Positions 33,762-44,386 of a stretch of 64,000 nucleotides of DNA are shown here, piece after piece. Below the pieces are notes generated by a model. The model did not search any database and was not told where the DNA came from. It was given only the letters and a program-made list of their open reading frames with translations. The position numbers were made by a program, and so were the translations under genes. Every line of letters starts with the position of its first letter. Position 1 is the stretch's first letter. The stretch comes from Acinetobacter pragensis (lineage in GTDB: Bacteria > Pseudomonadota > Gammaproteobacteria > Pseudomonadales > Moraxellaceae), in NCBI RefSeq assembly GCF_001605895.1, contig NZ_LUAW01000016.1, forward strand, positions 1 to 64,000. The letters are read 5' to 3'.

Positions 33762-36440
33762 TTAGCTCTCCTGTTTCATCCAAGTCGGCTGGTAGCGTTT
33801 TAAACGCAGTGCGTTGCTGATTACAAATACCGATGATAACGCCATCGCTGCTGCCGCAAATATCGGGGACAGCAATATGCCGAACATTGGATACAATGCG
33901 CCAGCCGCGACAGGAATTAACGCCGCGTTATAAACAAACGCCCAAAAGAGGTTTTGACGGATATTATTCATCGTGGCGGTACTCAGCCCAATTGCTGTAG
34001 GTACAGCCTGTAAATTACCGGACATTAAAACAACATCCGCAGCTTCTATAGCAATATCCGTTCCGGTGCCAATGGCAAGGCCGACATCCGCTTGAGCCAA
34101 AGCTGGCGCATCATTGATGCCGTCCCCAACAAAAGCTGTACAGCCATATTGCTGCTGGAGCTTTTTCACCGATGCAACTTTTTCATCCGGCAATACTTCG
34201 GCAATGACTTCATCAATATGCAGCTGTTTTGCAATGGCTTGCGCCGTATGTCGATTATCGCCTGTAATCATTGCAACTTTTAAGCCTTGATCATGCAGGG
34301 CTTGAATCGCGCTGAATGTGGTTTCTTTAATCGGGTCAGCTACAGCAATAATAGCGGCCAGCTGCTGATCTATAGAAATATACAGCGGTGTCTTGCCTTG
34401 TTCGCCTAAAGCGGCAGCCGCTGCTGTGAATGCGTCGGTATTTAAGCCCAACTCATGCATTAAGCGCGCTGCGCCAATATGCACCTGCTGGCCGTTCACT
34501 TTGGCTTGAATGCCTGCTCCTGTAATGGAGTCAAACTCTTCAACTTCGAGAAATTCCAAACCCAATTCCTGAGCCGCTTGCACAATCGCATAGGCTATAG
34601 GATGCTCAGATTTTGCTTCTACGGACGCAATAAGGCTTAAAACGTCCTGTTCATGAAACTGCTCAGTGACTTGAAAATCCGTCAGTTTAGGTTTGCCTTC
34701 GGTCAATGTACCGGTTTTGTCGACCGCAACAACTTGAGTCTCTTTCAGCAGCTGCAGTGCTTCACCTTTACGGAACAGCACGCCCAGCTCAGCACCGCGC
34801 CCTGTACCGACCATAATTGATGTCGGCGTTGCCAACCCCATAGCGCATGGGCAGGCAATAATCAGCACAGCCACGGCATTCACTAAGGCATATGTCAGAC
34901 TTGGTTCCGGCCCAACAAAATACCAGACAGTAAACGTCAGTGCAGCCAGCAGCATTACGATAGGTACAAACCATAACGTCACCTTATCGACCAAGGTTTG
35001 AATTGGCAGTTTAGCGCCTTGCGCCTGTTCAACCAGCTGAATAATCTGCGACAGTACCGAATCCTGTCCAACCGCTGTTGCTCGTACAGTCAAACTGCCA
35101 TTTTGGTTCACTGTACCGCCGACTACAGCGTGTCCTGCCGATTTTTCAACAGGAACGGGTTCGCCGCTGATCATCGATTCGTCAATATAGCTGCTGCCTG
35201 AAATAACTTCACCATCCACAGGAACACGTTCGCCGGGACGAATTTCCAAATGCATGCCGGACTGAACCTGATCTATGCTTAACTCGACATATTGCCCATT
35301 CTGTTCTACACGAGCCGTTTTAGGCTGCATGCCTACCAAGTATTGAATCGCTTGCGAAGTCCGGCCTTTAGCCTTAGCTTCCAAATAGCGGCCCAATAAA
35401 ATTAAAGCAATAATGACTGCTGCGGCTTCATAATATACATGCACAGTGCCTTCGGGCAGCACCTGCGGCATAAATGTTGCGACGCAAGAAAAAACATAAG
35501 CAGAGAATGTTCCGACTGCAACCAAGGAGTTCATATCTGGTGCGGCACGCAGTAAAGCAGGAACACCATGCTGATAAAAGCGCCGGCCCGGCAACAGTAA
35601 AATCAGCGTTGTCAGTGCAAACTGGATATACCAGCTGTTCTGCATGCCAATGCTGCTATGAATAAAATGATGGAAGGCCGGAATCATATGCCCGCCCATT
35701 TCCAAAACAAATACAGGAACCGCAAGAACTAACGCAATGATTAAGTCACGTTTTAAAACCGCTTGCTCCTGCTGTTTTTTCTCTTCATGCGTTTGATTTG
35801 ACGAATGCGACAATTGCGCGATGTAGCCGGCTTTTTTAACAGCCGCAATAAGTTCCGCCAACTCACCGCCCTGTACAAATGCTTTTTCTGCAGCCAGATT
35901 CACAGTAGCGGACTGAACGCCCTGAACTTGCTTCAATGCCTTTTCAACCCGAGCAACACAAGAAGCGCAGGTCATGCCGTCAATATCCAGCTCAAAACTT
36001 TTGGCTGCTGCTGAAAATCCAGCTTTTTCAATGGCCGTTCTTAATGCTGAAATATCAGTTGAATCAAGGGCTTTTACCGTTGCCTTTTCTGTAGCTAAAT
36101 TTACCGCAACATCAATCACCCCTGGCGTTTTCTTTAAGGCTTTTTCAACCCTTGCCACACAAGAAGCGCAGGTCATGCCTTCAATTTGCAAGTCTATTGT
36201 TTTCACAGGAACGTCATAGCCTGTTTTTTTTACAGCCTGAATAACGGCCTGCACATCAATAGCCTGTGAACTGCTCACGGTCGCTTTTTCTGTCGCCAAA
36301 TTTACTGACGCATCGTCAATGGTTTCAATTTTTTTTAATGCTTTTTCAACTCTGGCAACGCAAGAGGCACAGGTCATGCCTTCAACATTAAAACTGAGCT
36401 GATTTTTTACTGTAGGTTTTGTGACTGATGAGCCCGACAT
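33762..36440 (-). CDS. copA: Cu(I)-exporting P1B-type ATPase with three metal-binding domains
   Basis: 892 residues. Three HMA domains (about 15-80, 82-147 and 150-215) each carry M-T-C-A-S-C. Eight membrane helices follow; the ion site is C-P-C in helix 6 (I-I-A-C-P-C-A-M-G). The phosphorylated aspartate is in D-K-T-G-T, the actuator loop is S-G-E-P, and the hinge is G-D-G-I-N-D-A-P. It pumps Cu(I) out of the cytoplasm. Three HMA domains rather than the common one or two is notable; the copies are similar enough to suggest internal duplication. Confidence 0.93.
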   Translation of the reverse strand: MSGSSVTKPTVKNQLSFNVEGMTCASCVARVEKALKKIETIDDASVNLATEKATVSSSQAIDVQAVIQAVKKTGYDVPVKTIDLQIEGMTCASCVARVEKALKKTPGVIDVAVNLATEKATVKALDSTDISALRTAIEKAGFSAAAKSFELDIDGMTCASCVARVEKALKQVQGVQSATVNLAAEKAFVQGGELAELIAAVKKAGYIAQLSHSSNQTHEEKKQQEQAVLKRDLIIALVLAVPVFVLEMGGHMIPAFHHFIHSSIGMQNSWYIQFALTTLILLLPGRRFYQHGVPALLRAAPDMNSLVAVGTFSAYVFSCVATFMPQVLPEGTVHVYYEAAAVIIALILLGRYLEAKAKGRTSQAIQYLVGMQPKTARVEQNGQYVELSIDQVQSGMHLEIRPGERVPVDGEVISGSSYIDESMISGEPVPVEKSAGHAVVGGTVNQNGSLTVRATAVGQDSVLSQIIQLVEQAQGAKLPIQTLVDKVTLWFVPIVMLLAALTFTVWYFVGPEPSLTYALVNAVAVLIIACPCAMGLATPTSIMVGTGRGAELGVLFRKGEALQLLKETQVVAVDKTGTLTEGKPKLTDFQVTEQFHEQDVLSLIASVEAKSEHPIAYAIVQAAQELGLEFLEVEEFDSITGAGIQAKVNGQQVHIGAARLMHELGLNTDAFTAAAAALGEQGKTPLYISIDQQLAAIIAVADPIKETTFSAIQALHDQGLKVAMITGDNRHTAQAIAKQLHIDEVIAEVLPDEKVASVKKLQQQYGCTAFVGDGINDAPALAQADVGLAIGTGTDIAIEAADVVLMSGNLQAVPTAIGLSTATMNNIRQNLFWAFVYNAALIPVAAGALYPMFGILLSPIFAAAAMALSSVFVISNALRLKRYQPTWMKQES

Positions 36441-36476
36441 GCTTCTTTGCTCCTCGTGAATTACACGTTATTTTAC

Positions 36477-36507
36477 AGCTTAAACATTCCCACATTGGTA
36501 AGGTCAA
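36477..36507 (-). promoter_or_regulatory. CueR-type promoter of copA-cueR
   Basis: TTGACC and TAAGCT on the minus strand are 19 bp apart, with ACCTTACC ... GGGAATGT filling the spacer. It closely resembles the E. coli copA promoter (from memory). Confidence 0.8.
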
Positions 36508-36661
36508 GCGGAATTTTCTAAATTCAATCCGCCTCAGATTTGATGATCAGTTTTAATGATTAACTGTTAGGCAGTTAAATCTTTTCATTGATATTATCAT
36601 TATAAAATGGTGTATAAATATTAGATATCAACTGCCGTTTTTCATCTGTTTTAGATCTCCA

Positions 36662-36880
36662 ATGCTCAAGCTTTCAAACTTCTTTTTAAATACAGGCCTT
36701 TTTATTCTTTTAATTTTCATTTCCTTATGCTGGGCCTTAGACAACATAGAGATTTGGGTGCGTTATGTGCTTATTCCCGCTTTAGCTGCATGCACTGGTC
36801 TAGGTGTACTTTTTAAATATTTGGCAAAAAAGTTTAAACAGGCAGAAAATCCGTCTTTCGTTAAATATAAAAAAGATTGA
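36662..36880 (+). CDS. Small two-helix membrane protein, unknown
   Basis: 72 residues with two hydrophobic segments (about 8-26 and 33-52) and a basic C-terminal tail (K-K-F-K-Q-A ... K-Y-K-K-D). No family recognised. It is monocistronic, with an AT-rich promoter region upstream and a good terminator downstream. Because it is short, coding status is probable rather than certain. Confidence 0.55.
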   Translation: MLKLSNFFLNTGLFILLIFISLCWALDNIEIWVRYVLIPALAACTGLGVLFKYLAKKFKQAENPSFVKYKKD

Positions 36881-36891
36881 ACTTGAATATA

Positions 36892-36927
36892 AAAAATCGG
36901 ATGCAGCTATAGCGGCATCCGATTTTT
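36892..36927. terminator. Bidirectional terminator
   Basis: AAAAATCGGATGC / GCATCCGATTTTT arms with a 10-nt loop, between the small membrane protein and cysK. Confidence 0.85.
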
Positions 36928-36956
36928 AAAAATTGAAACAGTCCGCCTCAATTTAT

Positions 36957-37955
36957 TTAATCTGCTGAAATATCTTCAAACAATACAGAAGATAAATAAC
37001 GCTCCCCGCCATCAGGCAGAATAACCACAATAGTTTTGCCAGAGTTTTCTGGACGCGCCGCCAATTGAGCCGCTGCCGCCATAGCTGCGCCGCTGGAAAT
37101 ACCGACTAAAATGCCTTCATGGGTCGCTGTTTTACGCGCCCACTGAATTGCTTCGGCGCTTTCGATGGCAATCACTTCATCAACTAAATCCAAATCTAAA
37201 TTTTTTGGAATAAAGTTTGCGCCAATGCCCTGAATTTTATGCGGACCAGGCGTCAGTGTTTCACCGCGTTTCGCCTGACCGATAATTGGAGATTCGGCCG
37301 GTTCTACAGCGACAGAATAAATTGGCTGATTTTTTACTTTTTCAAAGTAGCTTGAAATACCGGAGATAGTACCGCCAGTGCCGACACCAGCAACTAAAAT
37401 ATCAACTTTACCGCCCGTGGCCTCCCAAATTTCAGGGCCAGTGGTTAATTCATGAATTTTAGGATTGGCTGGATTTTCAAACTGCTGCGGCAAATAATAT
37501 GTTTCAGGATGCTCTGATGCCAAACGCACGGCTTCATCTACAGCGCCTTTCATTCCTTTTGCCGGCTCGGTCAACACCAAGTTCGCGCCAAAAGATTTTA
37601 AAACTTTACGGCGCTCTATGCTCATGCTGGACGGCATTGTTAAAGTAATATCATAACCTTTGGCAGCGGCTACAAATGCCAATGCAATTCCTGTATTGCC
37701 GCTGGTTGGTTCAACAATATGCATGCCGGGCTTTAATAATCCCTTTTCTTCTGCATCAGCAACCAAAGCAGCGCCAATACGGCACTTTACAGAAAAAGCA
37801 GGATTGCGGCTTTCGATTTTAGCCAATACTGTCGCCCCGCCTTCAATTGAACGGTTAATACGAACAAGCGGCGTGTTGCCAATGGCCTCTGCATTGTTGC
37901 TGTATACGGCAATGCCTAAATTTGCAGGTGCTGGAAAAGCTGAATCTGTTGTCAT
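36957..37955 (-). CDS. cysK: Cysteine synthase A (O-acetylserine sulfhydrylase)
   Basis: About 332 residues from the ATG after AAGGAAAGACTC (37955). This PLP enzyme makes cysteine from O-acetylserine and sulfide. The PLP lysine lies in S-V-K-C-R near 50, the substrate loop is T-S-G-N-T-G near 82, and the G-x-G-T-G-G phosphate cup is near 190. CysK rather than CysM is favoured by the [12 protein letters not shown] motif. Neighbouring ArsR and SulP genes also suggest sulfur metabolism. Confidence 0.9.
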   Translation of the reverse strand: MTTDSAFPAPANLGIAVYSNNAEAIGNTPLVRINRSIEGGATVLAKIESRNPAFSVKCRIGAALVADAEEKGLLKPGMHIVEPTSGNTGIALAFVAAAKGYDITLTMPSSMSIERRKVLKSFGANLVLTEPAKGMKGAVDEAVRLASEHPETYYLPQQFENPANPKIHELTTGPEIWEATGGKVDILVAGVGTGGTISGISSYFEKVKNQPIYSVAVEPAESPIIGQAKRGETLTPGPHKIQGIGANFIPKNLDLDLVDEVIAIESAEAIQWARKTATHEGILVGISSGAAMAAAAQLAARPENSGKTIVVILPDGGERYLSSVLFEDISAD

Positions 37956-38244
37956 GAGTCTTTCCTTGATATTTTTTACATCAAAAAGTACATTGAACAT
38001 CATACATTTATTTCATTATTAGGGTGTAAAATTTAGTATTTGAAATTGCAGTGCCGCCCCATTTTTGATTATTTTTTGCACCAATACTGCGCAATAAGAA
38101 TATCTGATGCATCATTAAATCATATATCAATAAAAGCAATAATTATGTTCACTAAAAACCATAAAAAATCTATGATTAATTCAATGTATTCAAGCCTGAT
38201 AACCGTATACTAAGCGCGTTGCATAAGCAGAATGGACCCCCTGA

Positions 38245-38568
38245 ATGAATAGCGATATAGAGATCACCAGCATGCGTGATTCTGCGGATTTAGTGGTTGG
38301 CGTTTTAAAGTCGCTGGCAAATACTGATCGATTACTGATTTTATGCCATTTGGCTCAAAAGGAATTGAATGTCTCTCAAATTGAGCAGATTACGCAAATC
38401 AATCAGCCGACGCTTTCTCAACAGCTGATGATGCTGCGAAAAAGTGATGTGGTGACCACTCGCCGTGACGGCAAGCAAATTTACTACTCTATTAAAGATC
38501 AAAACTTAGTCACTGTTTTACAGACACTCTATGAGCTGTATTGCAACAAAGCATTAAACGCTGTTTAA
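38245..38568 (+). CDS. ArsR-family repressor of the persulfide-sensing BigR/SqrR type
   Basis: 107 residues, a compact winged helix. Two cysteines, C34 (L-I-L-C-H-L) and C100 (L-Y-C-N-K), are 66 residues apart, exactly as C41 and C107 in SqrR; both pairs sit at corresponding helices. There is no metal-site C-V-C motif. Proteins of this type lift repression when reactive sulfur forms a disulfide or polysulfide bridge. It lies between cysteine synthase and a SulP transporter, so a sulfur role fits. Targets could be the SulP gene downstream (280 bp away) or an unlinked sulfide-oxidation operon. Confidence 0.8.
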   Translation: MNSDIEITSMRDSADLVVGVLKSLANTDRLLILCHLAQKELNVSQIEQITQINQPTLSQQLMMLRKSDVVTTRRDGKQIYYSIKDQNLVTVLQTLYELYCNKALNAV

Positions 38569-38848
38569 CCCGCACTGGCTTATGCTGACAGCAGAAACTT
38601 ATAATTAAACGCTGACAGCTTGCATTCTATTTTTAAATCAATTCAATACACCCTTCACTTTAAATAAATTCCTCATAAATTCGTTCTTACTCCCTCCTTC
38701 CTATTAATATTTATTTTTTGATTTCATTGGCTTTAATATTTTCTGAAAGCAAAGTTAATTACGCCATAAAAAAACTCATTTGAGTTCTTCGAGACTTCTT
38801 ATCATTTTTTATGCATAATATATATTAAATTGTGATTTAGATTTTTTT

Positions 38849-40585
38849 ATGCCAGATTCAAAACTCCGTATTGTGCAGCTGATTCCTGCTTGGCAATGGC
38901 TTCAGGACTACAGCGCTGGCAAATTTAAATCTGACTTGCTGGCTTCCCTCATTGTTATTGCAATGCTGGTGCCTCAGGGCATGGCCTATGCCATGCTTGC
39001 CGGTTTGCCGCCTATTATGGGCTTATATGCAAGCATGATCCCGATGATTATGTATGCAATCATCGGCGGCAGCACCACTTTGTCGATCGGCCCAGTGGCC
39101 ATCATTTCCATGATGACCTTTGCCACTTTAAATCCGCTTTTTGAAGCTGGTTCTCCTGTTTATATTGAAGCCGCTATGCTGCTGGCGCTTATGGTTGGCA
39201 TCATTTCATTGCTTTTGGGCATGCTGCGTTTTGGCTTTCTGATTCAGCTGATCAGCCATCCCGTCATTAAGAGCTTTATTATTGCGTCTGCGCTATTGAT
39301 TGCGCTTGGCCAATTCAAATTTCTGGTGGATGTCCCGCTTAACGGCAACAATATTCCTGAATTTATCGTGAGCCTTTGGCAATATTTATCTCTGGCTCAT
39401 TTTGCCTCATTCGTATTTGGCATCGCTTCTATATTGTTTCTGATTTATGTACCGAAACTGCTGCATAGCCAGTCAGTAAGAAGCAAAATCGGTTCAACCA
39501 ATTTTATAATCAAAGCTGTGCCTTTAATTTTGGTGGTGATTTCAATTACGCTCACTCTGAGCCTTGGGCTAAAAGAGATAGGAATAAAAACCGTTGGCGA
39601 AATACCGTCGGGCTTCCCGCCAGTGCGCATTCCGCACTGGAACTGGGATTTAGTCATCAAGCTGCTGCCCGGCGCAGCCATGATAGCCATGATCAGTTTT
39701 GTCGAATCGCTGTCGATTGCTCAAGCCACAGCCTTACAGCAAAGAAGCAACTTAAACAGCAATCAAGAACTGATTGCGTTAGGGGTCGCAAATCTCAGCG
39801 CAGGCTTAACCTCCGCTTTTCCAGTGACAGGAAGTTTATCGCGCACAGTGGTCAATGCTGATGCTGGAGCGAAAACTCCCATGGCCGGCGTGTTTTCATC
39901 CTTGCTGATTATCGTTGTTACTCTATTTTTCACAGGATTTTTTAAAGACCTGCCTTTAGTAATTTTGGCTGCGACCATTATTGTTTCTATTTGGAAGCTG
40001 GTCGATTTTAAACCGTTTTTGGATACTTGGCGCTATTCCAAAGCTGATGGAATTGCGATGTGGGTTACGTTTTTTGGGGTCATTTGCATTGATATTTCAA
40101 CAGGCTTAATCATTGGCATTATCTCTACTTTTATTTTAATGCTTTGGCGTATCAGCCGCCCGCACATGGCTGTAATCGGCCTTGTTGAAGGTACACAGCA
40201 TTTTCGCAACATACAGCGCCATCATGTCATTACCACGCCAGAAATTTTGTCTGTGCGCATAGATGAAAATTTAACATTCTTGAATGCCAATGCGCTCAAA
40301 GGCTTTTTAATCAATGAAATTAGCCAGCAGCCCCAGCTGCAGCACGTCATTATCAATTGTTCAAGTGTCAGCAGTATCGATTTCAGCGCTTTAGAAATGC
40401 TGGAAGATATTAATAGTGAACTGACTAAACTGGGCATCCGCCTGCATTTTTCTGAAGTTAAAGGCCCCGTTATGGATAAATTGCAGCAATCCAAATTACT
40501 GAAGCATTTGAGCGGGCAAATTTATTTAACACACTTTAAAGCAATTCAAAGCTTGTCGCCAAAAGTGTTTGAATATCAAATATAA
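38849..40585 (+). CDS. SulP-family anion transporter with STAS domain
   Basis: 578 residues. The membrane part (about 25-430) contains the family signature Q-G-M-A-Y-A-M-L-A-G-L-P-P near 46, and the cytoplasmic STAS domain (about 455-560) carries the V-I-I-N-C-S-S-V-S-S-I-D-F-S-A turn with a phosphorylatable serine region. Members import sulfate, bicarbonate or related anions. The neighbouring sulfur genes favour sulfate, but bicarbonate is equally possible on sequence alone. Confidence 0.85.
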   Translation: MPDSKLRIVQLIPAWQWLQDYSAGKFKSDLLASLIVIAMLVPQGMAYAMLAGLPPIMGLYASMIPMIMYAIIGGSTTLSIGPVAIISMMTFATLNPLFEAGSPVYIEAAMLLALMVGIISLLLGMLRFGFLIQLISHPVIKSFIIASALLIALGQFKFLVDVPLNGNNIPEFIVSLWQYLSLAHFASFVFGIASILFLIYVPKLLHSQSVRSKIGSTNFIIKAVPLILVVISITLTLSLGLKEIGIKTVGEIPSGFPPVRIPHWNWDLVIKLLPGAAMIAMISFVESLSIAQATALQQRSNLNSNQELIALGVANLSAGLTSAFPVTGSLSRTVVNADAGAKTPMAGVFSSLLIIVVTLFFTGFFKDLPLVILAATIIVSIWKLVDFKPFLDTWRYSKADGIAMWVTFFGVICIDISTGLIIGIISTFILMLWRISRPHMAVIGLVEGTQHFRNIQRHHVITTPEILSVRIDENLTFLNANALKGFLINEISQQPQLQHVIINCSSVSSIDFSALEMLEDINSELTKLGIRLHFSEVKGPVMDKLQQSKLLKHLSGQIYLTHFKAIQSLSPKVFEYQI

Positions 40586-40587
40586 AA

Positions 40588-40620
40588 GCGTAAAAACCGT
40601 GCTGAGTGCGGTTTTTATGC
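40588..40620 (+). terminator. Terminator after the SulP gene
   Basis: GCGTAAAAACCG / CGGTTTTTATGC hairpin. Confidence 0.85.
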
Positions 40621-40792
40621 GGGATTTATTTATTTTTACAAAAAAACAGGCTGCAATTTTTTAGAATATCAATTGTAAAAATAAGCACTTAATTTTTATA
40701 TTTAATTTTTTTTCGAGGCGGAAAGATTTTCAGTATAAAATGTCCGGCTTATTTTCCACATTTTGTCATCGTAATTCTGACAAGGCCCTTCT

Positions 40793-41989
40793 ATGTTCTC
40801 TGCTTTCACGCGTTTGAGTTTAGTAACCCGAATTATTATTGCCATTATTTTAGGTATATTGGTTGCTGTTCTGTTTCCAAACGCTGCGCCGTATTTAAGC
40901 CTGCTGGGTGATCTGTTCATTAAAGCGCTAAAATCTGTCGCTCCTATTCTTGTATTTGTTTTAGTTCTGTCATCTATTGCAAACTTTAAAGTCGGCAGCA
41001 GCAACGCGTACATTAAACCTATCATGCTGATGTATGCTGTAGGCATGTTCTTGGCGGCCTTAAGTTCTGTGCTTTCAAGCGTAATTTTTCCAAGTACGCT
41101 TTTTTTAGATGCGCCGGCTCAAGGTGAGCTTAGCCCCCCTGGCAGCTTGGCTGAAATTTTAAAAAATTTATTGCTCAGTTTTGTCGCCAACCCTGTCACT
41201 GCTATTGGTGAAGCAAATTTCATTGGTATTTTGGCTTGGGCTGTTGCTTTAGGTATTGCATTCCGCCACGCGTCCGATCACACAAAAACCTTTTTGTCTG
41301 ATGCAGCCGATGCGGTCAATAAAGTAATTCGCTTAGTGATCAGCTTTGCGCCATTAGGTATTTTTGGCTTAGTTGCTGTGACATTTGCAGAAGCCGGTTT
41401 AAGCACATTGGCAGGCTATGCGCATTTATTGGCTGTTTTATTGGGAACCATGCTGTTTGTCGCACTGGTCATCAACCCAATTATGGTTGGTTGCGTAATC
41501 CGTGCAAACCCGTACCCTTTGGTGCTGCAGTGCCTGCGTGAAAGCGGTATTACCGCGTTTTTCACCCGCAGCTCAGCGGCCAATATTCCTGTAAACCTAG
41601 ACCTTGCAAAACGCCTCGGCATTCCAGAATCTACAGCAAGTGTAGCTATTCCATTGGGCGCTACAGTCAACATGGCTGGCGCTTCAGTCACCATTACGGT
41701 GCTCACTTTAGCGGCTGTCAATACTCTAGGTATTTCAGTTGACTTTACCACTATGCTGATTTTATCTGTGGTTGCGACTATTTCAGCTTGCGGCGCATCC
41801 GGTGTAGCTGGCGGGTCATTGCTGCTGATTCCAGTGGCTTGCGGTTTATTTGGCATTTCATCTGATATCGCGATGCAAGTTGTGGCTATCGGCATGGTCA
41901 TCAGCGTTTTGCAGGATTCTACTGAAACTGCTTTAAACTCTTCGACTGATGTATTATTTACTGCAGCTGTAGACCGTGGTTTAAGATAA
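40793..41989 (+). CDS. sstT: Na+/serine-threonine symporter
   Basis: 398 residues of the dicarboxylate/amino acid:cation symporter family. It has eight to nine membrane helices, the serine-rich re-entrant loop T-R-S-S-A-A-N-I-P near 260, and the N-M-A-G-A motif near 300. Length and the N-terminal [14 protein letters not shown] segment match SstT. It imports serine and threonine with sodium. It appears to be a single gene. Confidence 0.9.
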   Translation: MFSAFTRLSLVTRIIIAIILGILVAVLFPNAAPYLSLLGDLFIKALKSVAPILVFVLVLSSIANFKVGSSNAYIKPIMLMYAVGMFLAALSSVLSSVIFPSTLFLDAPAQGELSPPGSLAEILKNLLLSFVANPVTAIGEANFIGILAWAVALGIAFRHASDHTKTFLSDAADAVNKVIRLVISFAPLGIFGLVAVTFAEAGLSTLAGYAHLLAVLLGTMLFVALVINPIMVGCVIRANPYPLVLQCLRESGITAFFTRSSAANIPVNLDLAKRLGIPESTASVAIPLGATVNMAGASVTITVLTLAAVNTLGISVDFTTMLILSVVATISACGASGVAGGSLLLIPVACGLFGISSDIAMQVVAIGMVISVLQDSTETALNSSTDVLFTAAVDRGLR

Positions 41990-42025
41990 TATACTGATAA
42001 ACGTATATTAATTATTCGATGCGCT

Positions 42026-42700
42026 ATGCCTTTTTATAGATTGCCCCTTTGGGTTCAATTGGGTGCGTTCTTTCTCGCAATTAATGCGGGCATGATCAAC
42101 GTGCTTGGACTGGTGACGGTTTTGCACCAGTCCGTTTCTCATATGACGGGCAATGTCAGTATGCTGGCTTTGGCTGTAGTTCATTGGCAGCCAGCATCGA
42201 TTCTCTATCTTTTTCTGATTGTTGTGTCTTATGTGATTGGTTCATTTTATAGCGGACTGATTTTAGGCAGCAGTCAATTCAGCTTTAGCCGGCTGTATGG
42301 CATCCCATTAAGCCTTATCGCTTTATTTATCTTCCTATGCTGGCTTTTACTGCCCTATTTTCCTCGCTATGCTCTATTATGGGCCTGTGTTGCGATGGGG
42401 GTGCAAAATGCCATGGTCAGCCACTACAAAGGCACTATTATCCGGACTACACACTTATCTGGTGTACTCACAGATTTAGGCTTGGCTTTAGGATACCGCG
42501 TGCGGGGCTTAGAAATAGAGCCGAAGCGTGTCATTCTGCATGTTTTAATTCTAATTGGATTTTTTATTGGCGGAATTCTTGCCAGCTTGGTTTATCCTTT
42601 ATTAAAATTAAACTCATTTCTGGTACCAGCAGTATTCAGCTTGACCTTAAGCATTTTATACTGGGCCGTTTATTTACGTTATCGACATCGTCAAAATTAA
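42026..42700 (+). CDS. DUF1275 (YoaK-family) membrane protein
   Basis: 224 residues with six predicted membrane helices. The opening A-I-N-A-G-M-I-N-V-L-G and M-T-G-N-V-S segments and the later H-L-S-G-V-L-T-D motif are the DUF1275 hallmarks. Function unknown. It follows sstT by 36 bp on the same strand. Confidence 0.82.
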   Translation: MPFYRLPLWVQLGAFFLAINAGMINVLGLVTVLHQSVSHMTGNVSMLALAVVHWQPASILYLFLIVVSYVIGSFYSGLILGSSQFSFSRLYGIPLSLIALFIFLCWLLLPYFPRYALLWACVAMGVQNAMVSHYKGTIIRTTHLSGVLTDLGLALGYRVRGLEIEPKRVILHVLILIGFFIGGILASLVYPLLKLNSFLVPAVFSLTLSILYWAVYLRYRHRQN

Positions 42701-42714
42701 GTTTGGAATATCTT

Positions 42715-43251
42715 ATGGTCAAAAATGCATTACAAGCCCAGCTGCTCAAAGCAGGTTTAGTCGATAACAAAAAAGCCAAGAAACTGTCTAAGCAAGCAGT
42801 GCATGAACAGCGTACTGGACAAAACAATGACGCTGAAATGAAAGCTAAAATTGCGCAGGATCAGCAGCAGAAACAAGCGCGGGATCAAGTGATTGAACAA
42901 GAGAAAAAAGCTGTTTTGCATGAAAAAGAGTTAAAGGCTACGATTGTACAGATGATCAGCCAGCATAAAATTCGAGAAACGGATGGAGATGCCGTTTATC
43001 AGTTTATTGATGATTCGAAAATTAAAAAACTCTATATCAACCAGCAAATTTATAATGCTTTGGTTGCCGGCAGCTTGGTTATTGCCAAGGACAAAGAAGG
43101 TTACGCCTTTTTACCGAAGGCTTTGGCTGACCGCATTAATGCAAAAATGGAAGGCTTTATCATCGTGAATAATTCTGAACAGAATGAGCAATCGACAGAT
43201 GAAGAAGATCCATACGCAGCCTACGTTATTCCAGATGATTTAATGTGGTAA
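42715..43251 (+). CDS. yaiL: DUF2058 family protein (YaiL-like)
   Basis: 178 residues from the ATG at 42715; an earlier in-frame opening at 42337 overlaps the previous gene and is not real. The N-terminal N-A-L-Q-A-Q-L-L-K-A-G-L is followed by a charged coiled coil (about 20-95) and a C-terminal domain. It is a nucleoprotein-like family with poorly defined function. It starts 14 bases after the previous stop. Confidence 0.85.
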   Translation: MVKNALQAQLLKAGLVDNKKAKKLSKQAVHEQRTGQNNDAEMKAKIAQDQQQKQARDQVIEQEKKAVLHEKELKATIVQMISQHKIRETDGDAVYQFIDDSKIKKLYINQQIYNALVAGSLVIAKDKEGYAFLPKALADRINAKMEGFIIVNNSEQNEQSTDEEDPYAAYVIPDDLMW

Positions 43252-43301
43252 TTGCAGTGATATATAAAGCGGTTAATTGAGGTTAAGTAATCTCATTAAA
43301 C

Positions 43302-43341
43302 TAAAAACCAGCTATAAGCATGCCTTAAAGCTGGTTTAATT
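43302..43341. terminator. Terminator between the DUF2058 gene and the GntR gene
   Basis: AAACCAGCT / AGCTGGTTT arms with T-rich flank on either strand. Confidence 0.75.
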
Positions 43342-43353
43342 TTATTCTGCTTA

Positions 43354-44067
43354 TTATTGTCTAAATTTCTTAATGCTTTTAGACAAATGAGCGCGCATCA
43401 TTTGACGCGCCAGCAACCCGTCTTGATCCACAATAGCACTGTAAATATTCATGTGATCATGATGTACTGCACGCAAATATTCTTCTAAATTAACTGTGCT
43501 TTTTTGCACTGAATTCACACGCGCCCGCGGAATAATTTTTTCGCCCAAGTACTTTAAAAAATCCACAAAGTATTGGTTTTCTGACGCTTCCGCAATGGCA
43601 ATATGAAAATCATAATCTGCTTTTACGGTTCCATCATTTGCGCTAGCTGAGATATGAGATTCAAAATCATCTAATGCTGCTTTCATTTTTTTAATATGCG
43701 CATCTTTACGGCGTTCCGATGCTAGAAAAACGGCCTCAGACTCTAAACTAATGCGCAGCTCTAAAAGAGAAACAATATCATTGATTGTTTCTAAACTTGC
43801 ATTCGACAATAAAAAGCTTTGTTCTTCTTGATGCTCTTTAACAAAAGTGCCAATGCCATGTCTGGTTTCAACATATCCCAAAGAGCGCAATTCTGTAATC
43901 GCCTCCCGAATAACAGAGCGGCTCACATCAAAAAGGTCTATTAACTCCAATTCAGTTGGAATTTTATCACCGACTTGGTACTCATTTGATTGAATTTTTT
44001 CAATCAAATTTTCAACAATATTCTGGCTTAATTTTTTTGTAGATCTAGATCTAAGAGGACTAGACAT
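43354..44067 (-). CDS. FadR-subfamily GntR regulator, probable hexarate-cluster regulator
   Basis: 237 residues. A GntR winged helix (about 20-85, with S-R-S-V-I-R-E-A-I-T-E-L-R-S-L-G) is followed by an all-helical FCD domain (about 95-225) whose D-x4-H and two later histidines bind a metal and sugar-acid ligand in this family. It lies at the left end of the galactarate/glucarate cluster and is the best candidate for binding the three similar sites at 46997, 47262 and 51704. Confidence 0.82.
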   Translation of the reverse strand: MSSPLRSRSTKKLSQNIVENLIEKIQSNEYQVGDKIPTELELIDLFDVSRSVIREAITELRSLGYVETRHGIGTFVKEHQEEQSFLLSNASLETINDIVSLLELRISLESEAVFLASERRKDAHIKKMKAALDDFESHISASANDGTVKADYDFHIAIAEASENQYFVDFLKYLGEKIIPRARVNSVQKSTVNLEEYLRAVHHDHMNIYSAIVDQDGLLARQMMRAHLSKSIKKFRQ

Positions 44068-44171
44068 ATATAAAAATGCTCAATAATCAACCTTTAATAT
44101 AGCTATTATTATAACAGAAATAAATATAGTAAATAGATTTTGGTGGAGATTGAATAAATCAAAATAACTAT

Positions 44172-44370
44172 TTAATACATTGCTTTAACTTTATCAGCAT
44201 ATCGCAGCATCTGCTTTTGATCAGCAGATTCCATATTGCGATACTTTTCAGATGCCCGCTGATTGACAAGGGCCTCTTCGCTCCTATTTGGCAATTTCAA
44301 ATGCTCGCTCTGCACTGTTTTTATCTAAAATTTGTGACAAAAATGCTCGGGCATTATGTAATTGATAATT
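44172..44370 (-). pseudogene. Possible frameshifted remnant of a small gene
   Basis: Two consecutive minus-strand frames read as ordinary protein. One gives N-A-R-A-F-L-S-Q-I-L-D-K-N-S-A-E-R-A-F-E-I-A-K, then a stop at about 44288. The other runs ...E-A-L-V-N-Q-R-A-S-E-K-Y-R-N-M ... Y-A-D-K-V-K-A-M-Y to a stop at 44172. A one-base shift would join them. There is no ATG at the 5' end, so this would be decayed DNA. Family not recognised. Confidence 0.3.
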
Positions 44371-44386
44371 CCTTTTTTAAATACCA

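Noticed and set aside
41416-41901. 161-codon open frame opposite sstT
   Set aside because: Antisense shadow; its low-complexity T/A/P/I composition mirrors membrane helices of SstT.
42337-42714. N-terminal extension of the DUF2058 gene
   Set aside because: It lies entirely over the DUF1275 gene in another frame; the family start M-V-K-N-A-L-Q-A-Q-L is at 42715.
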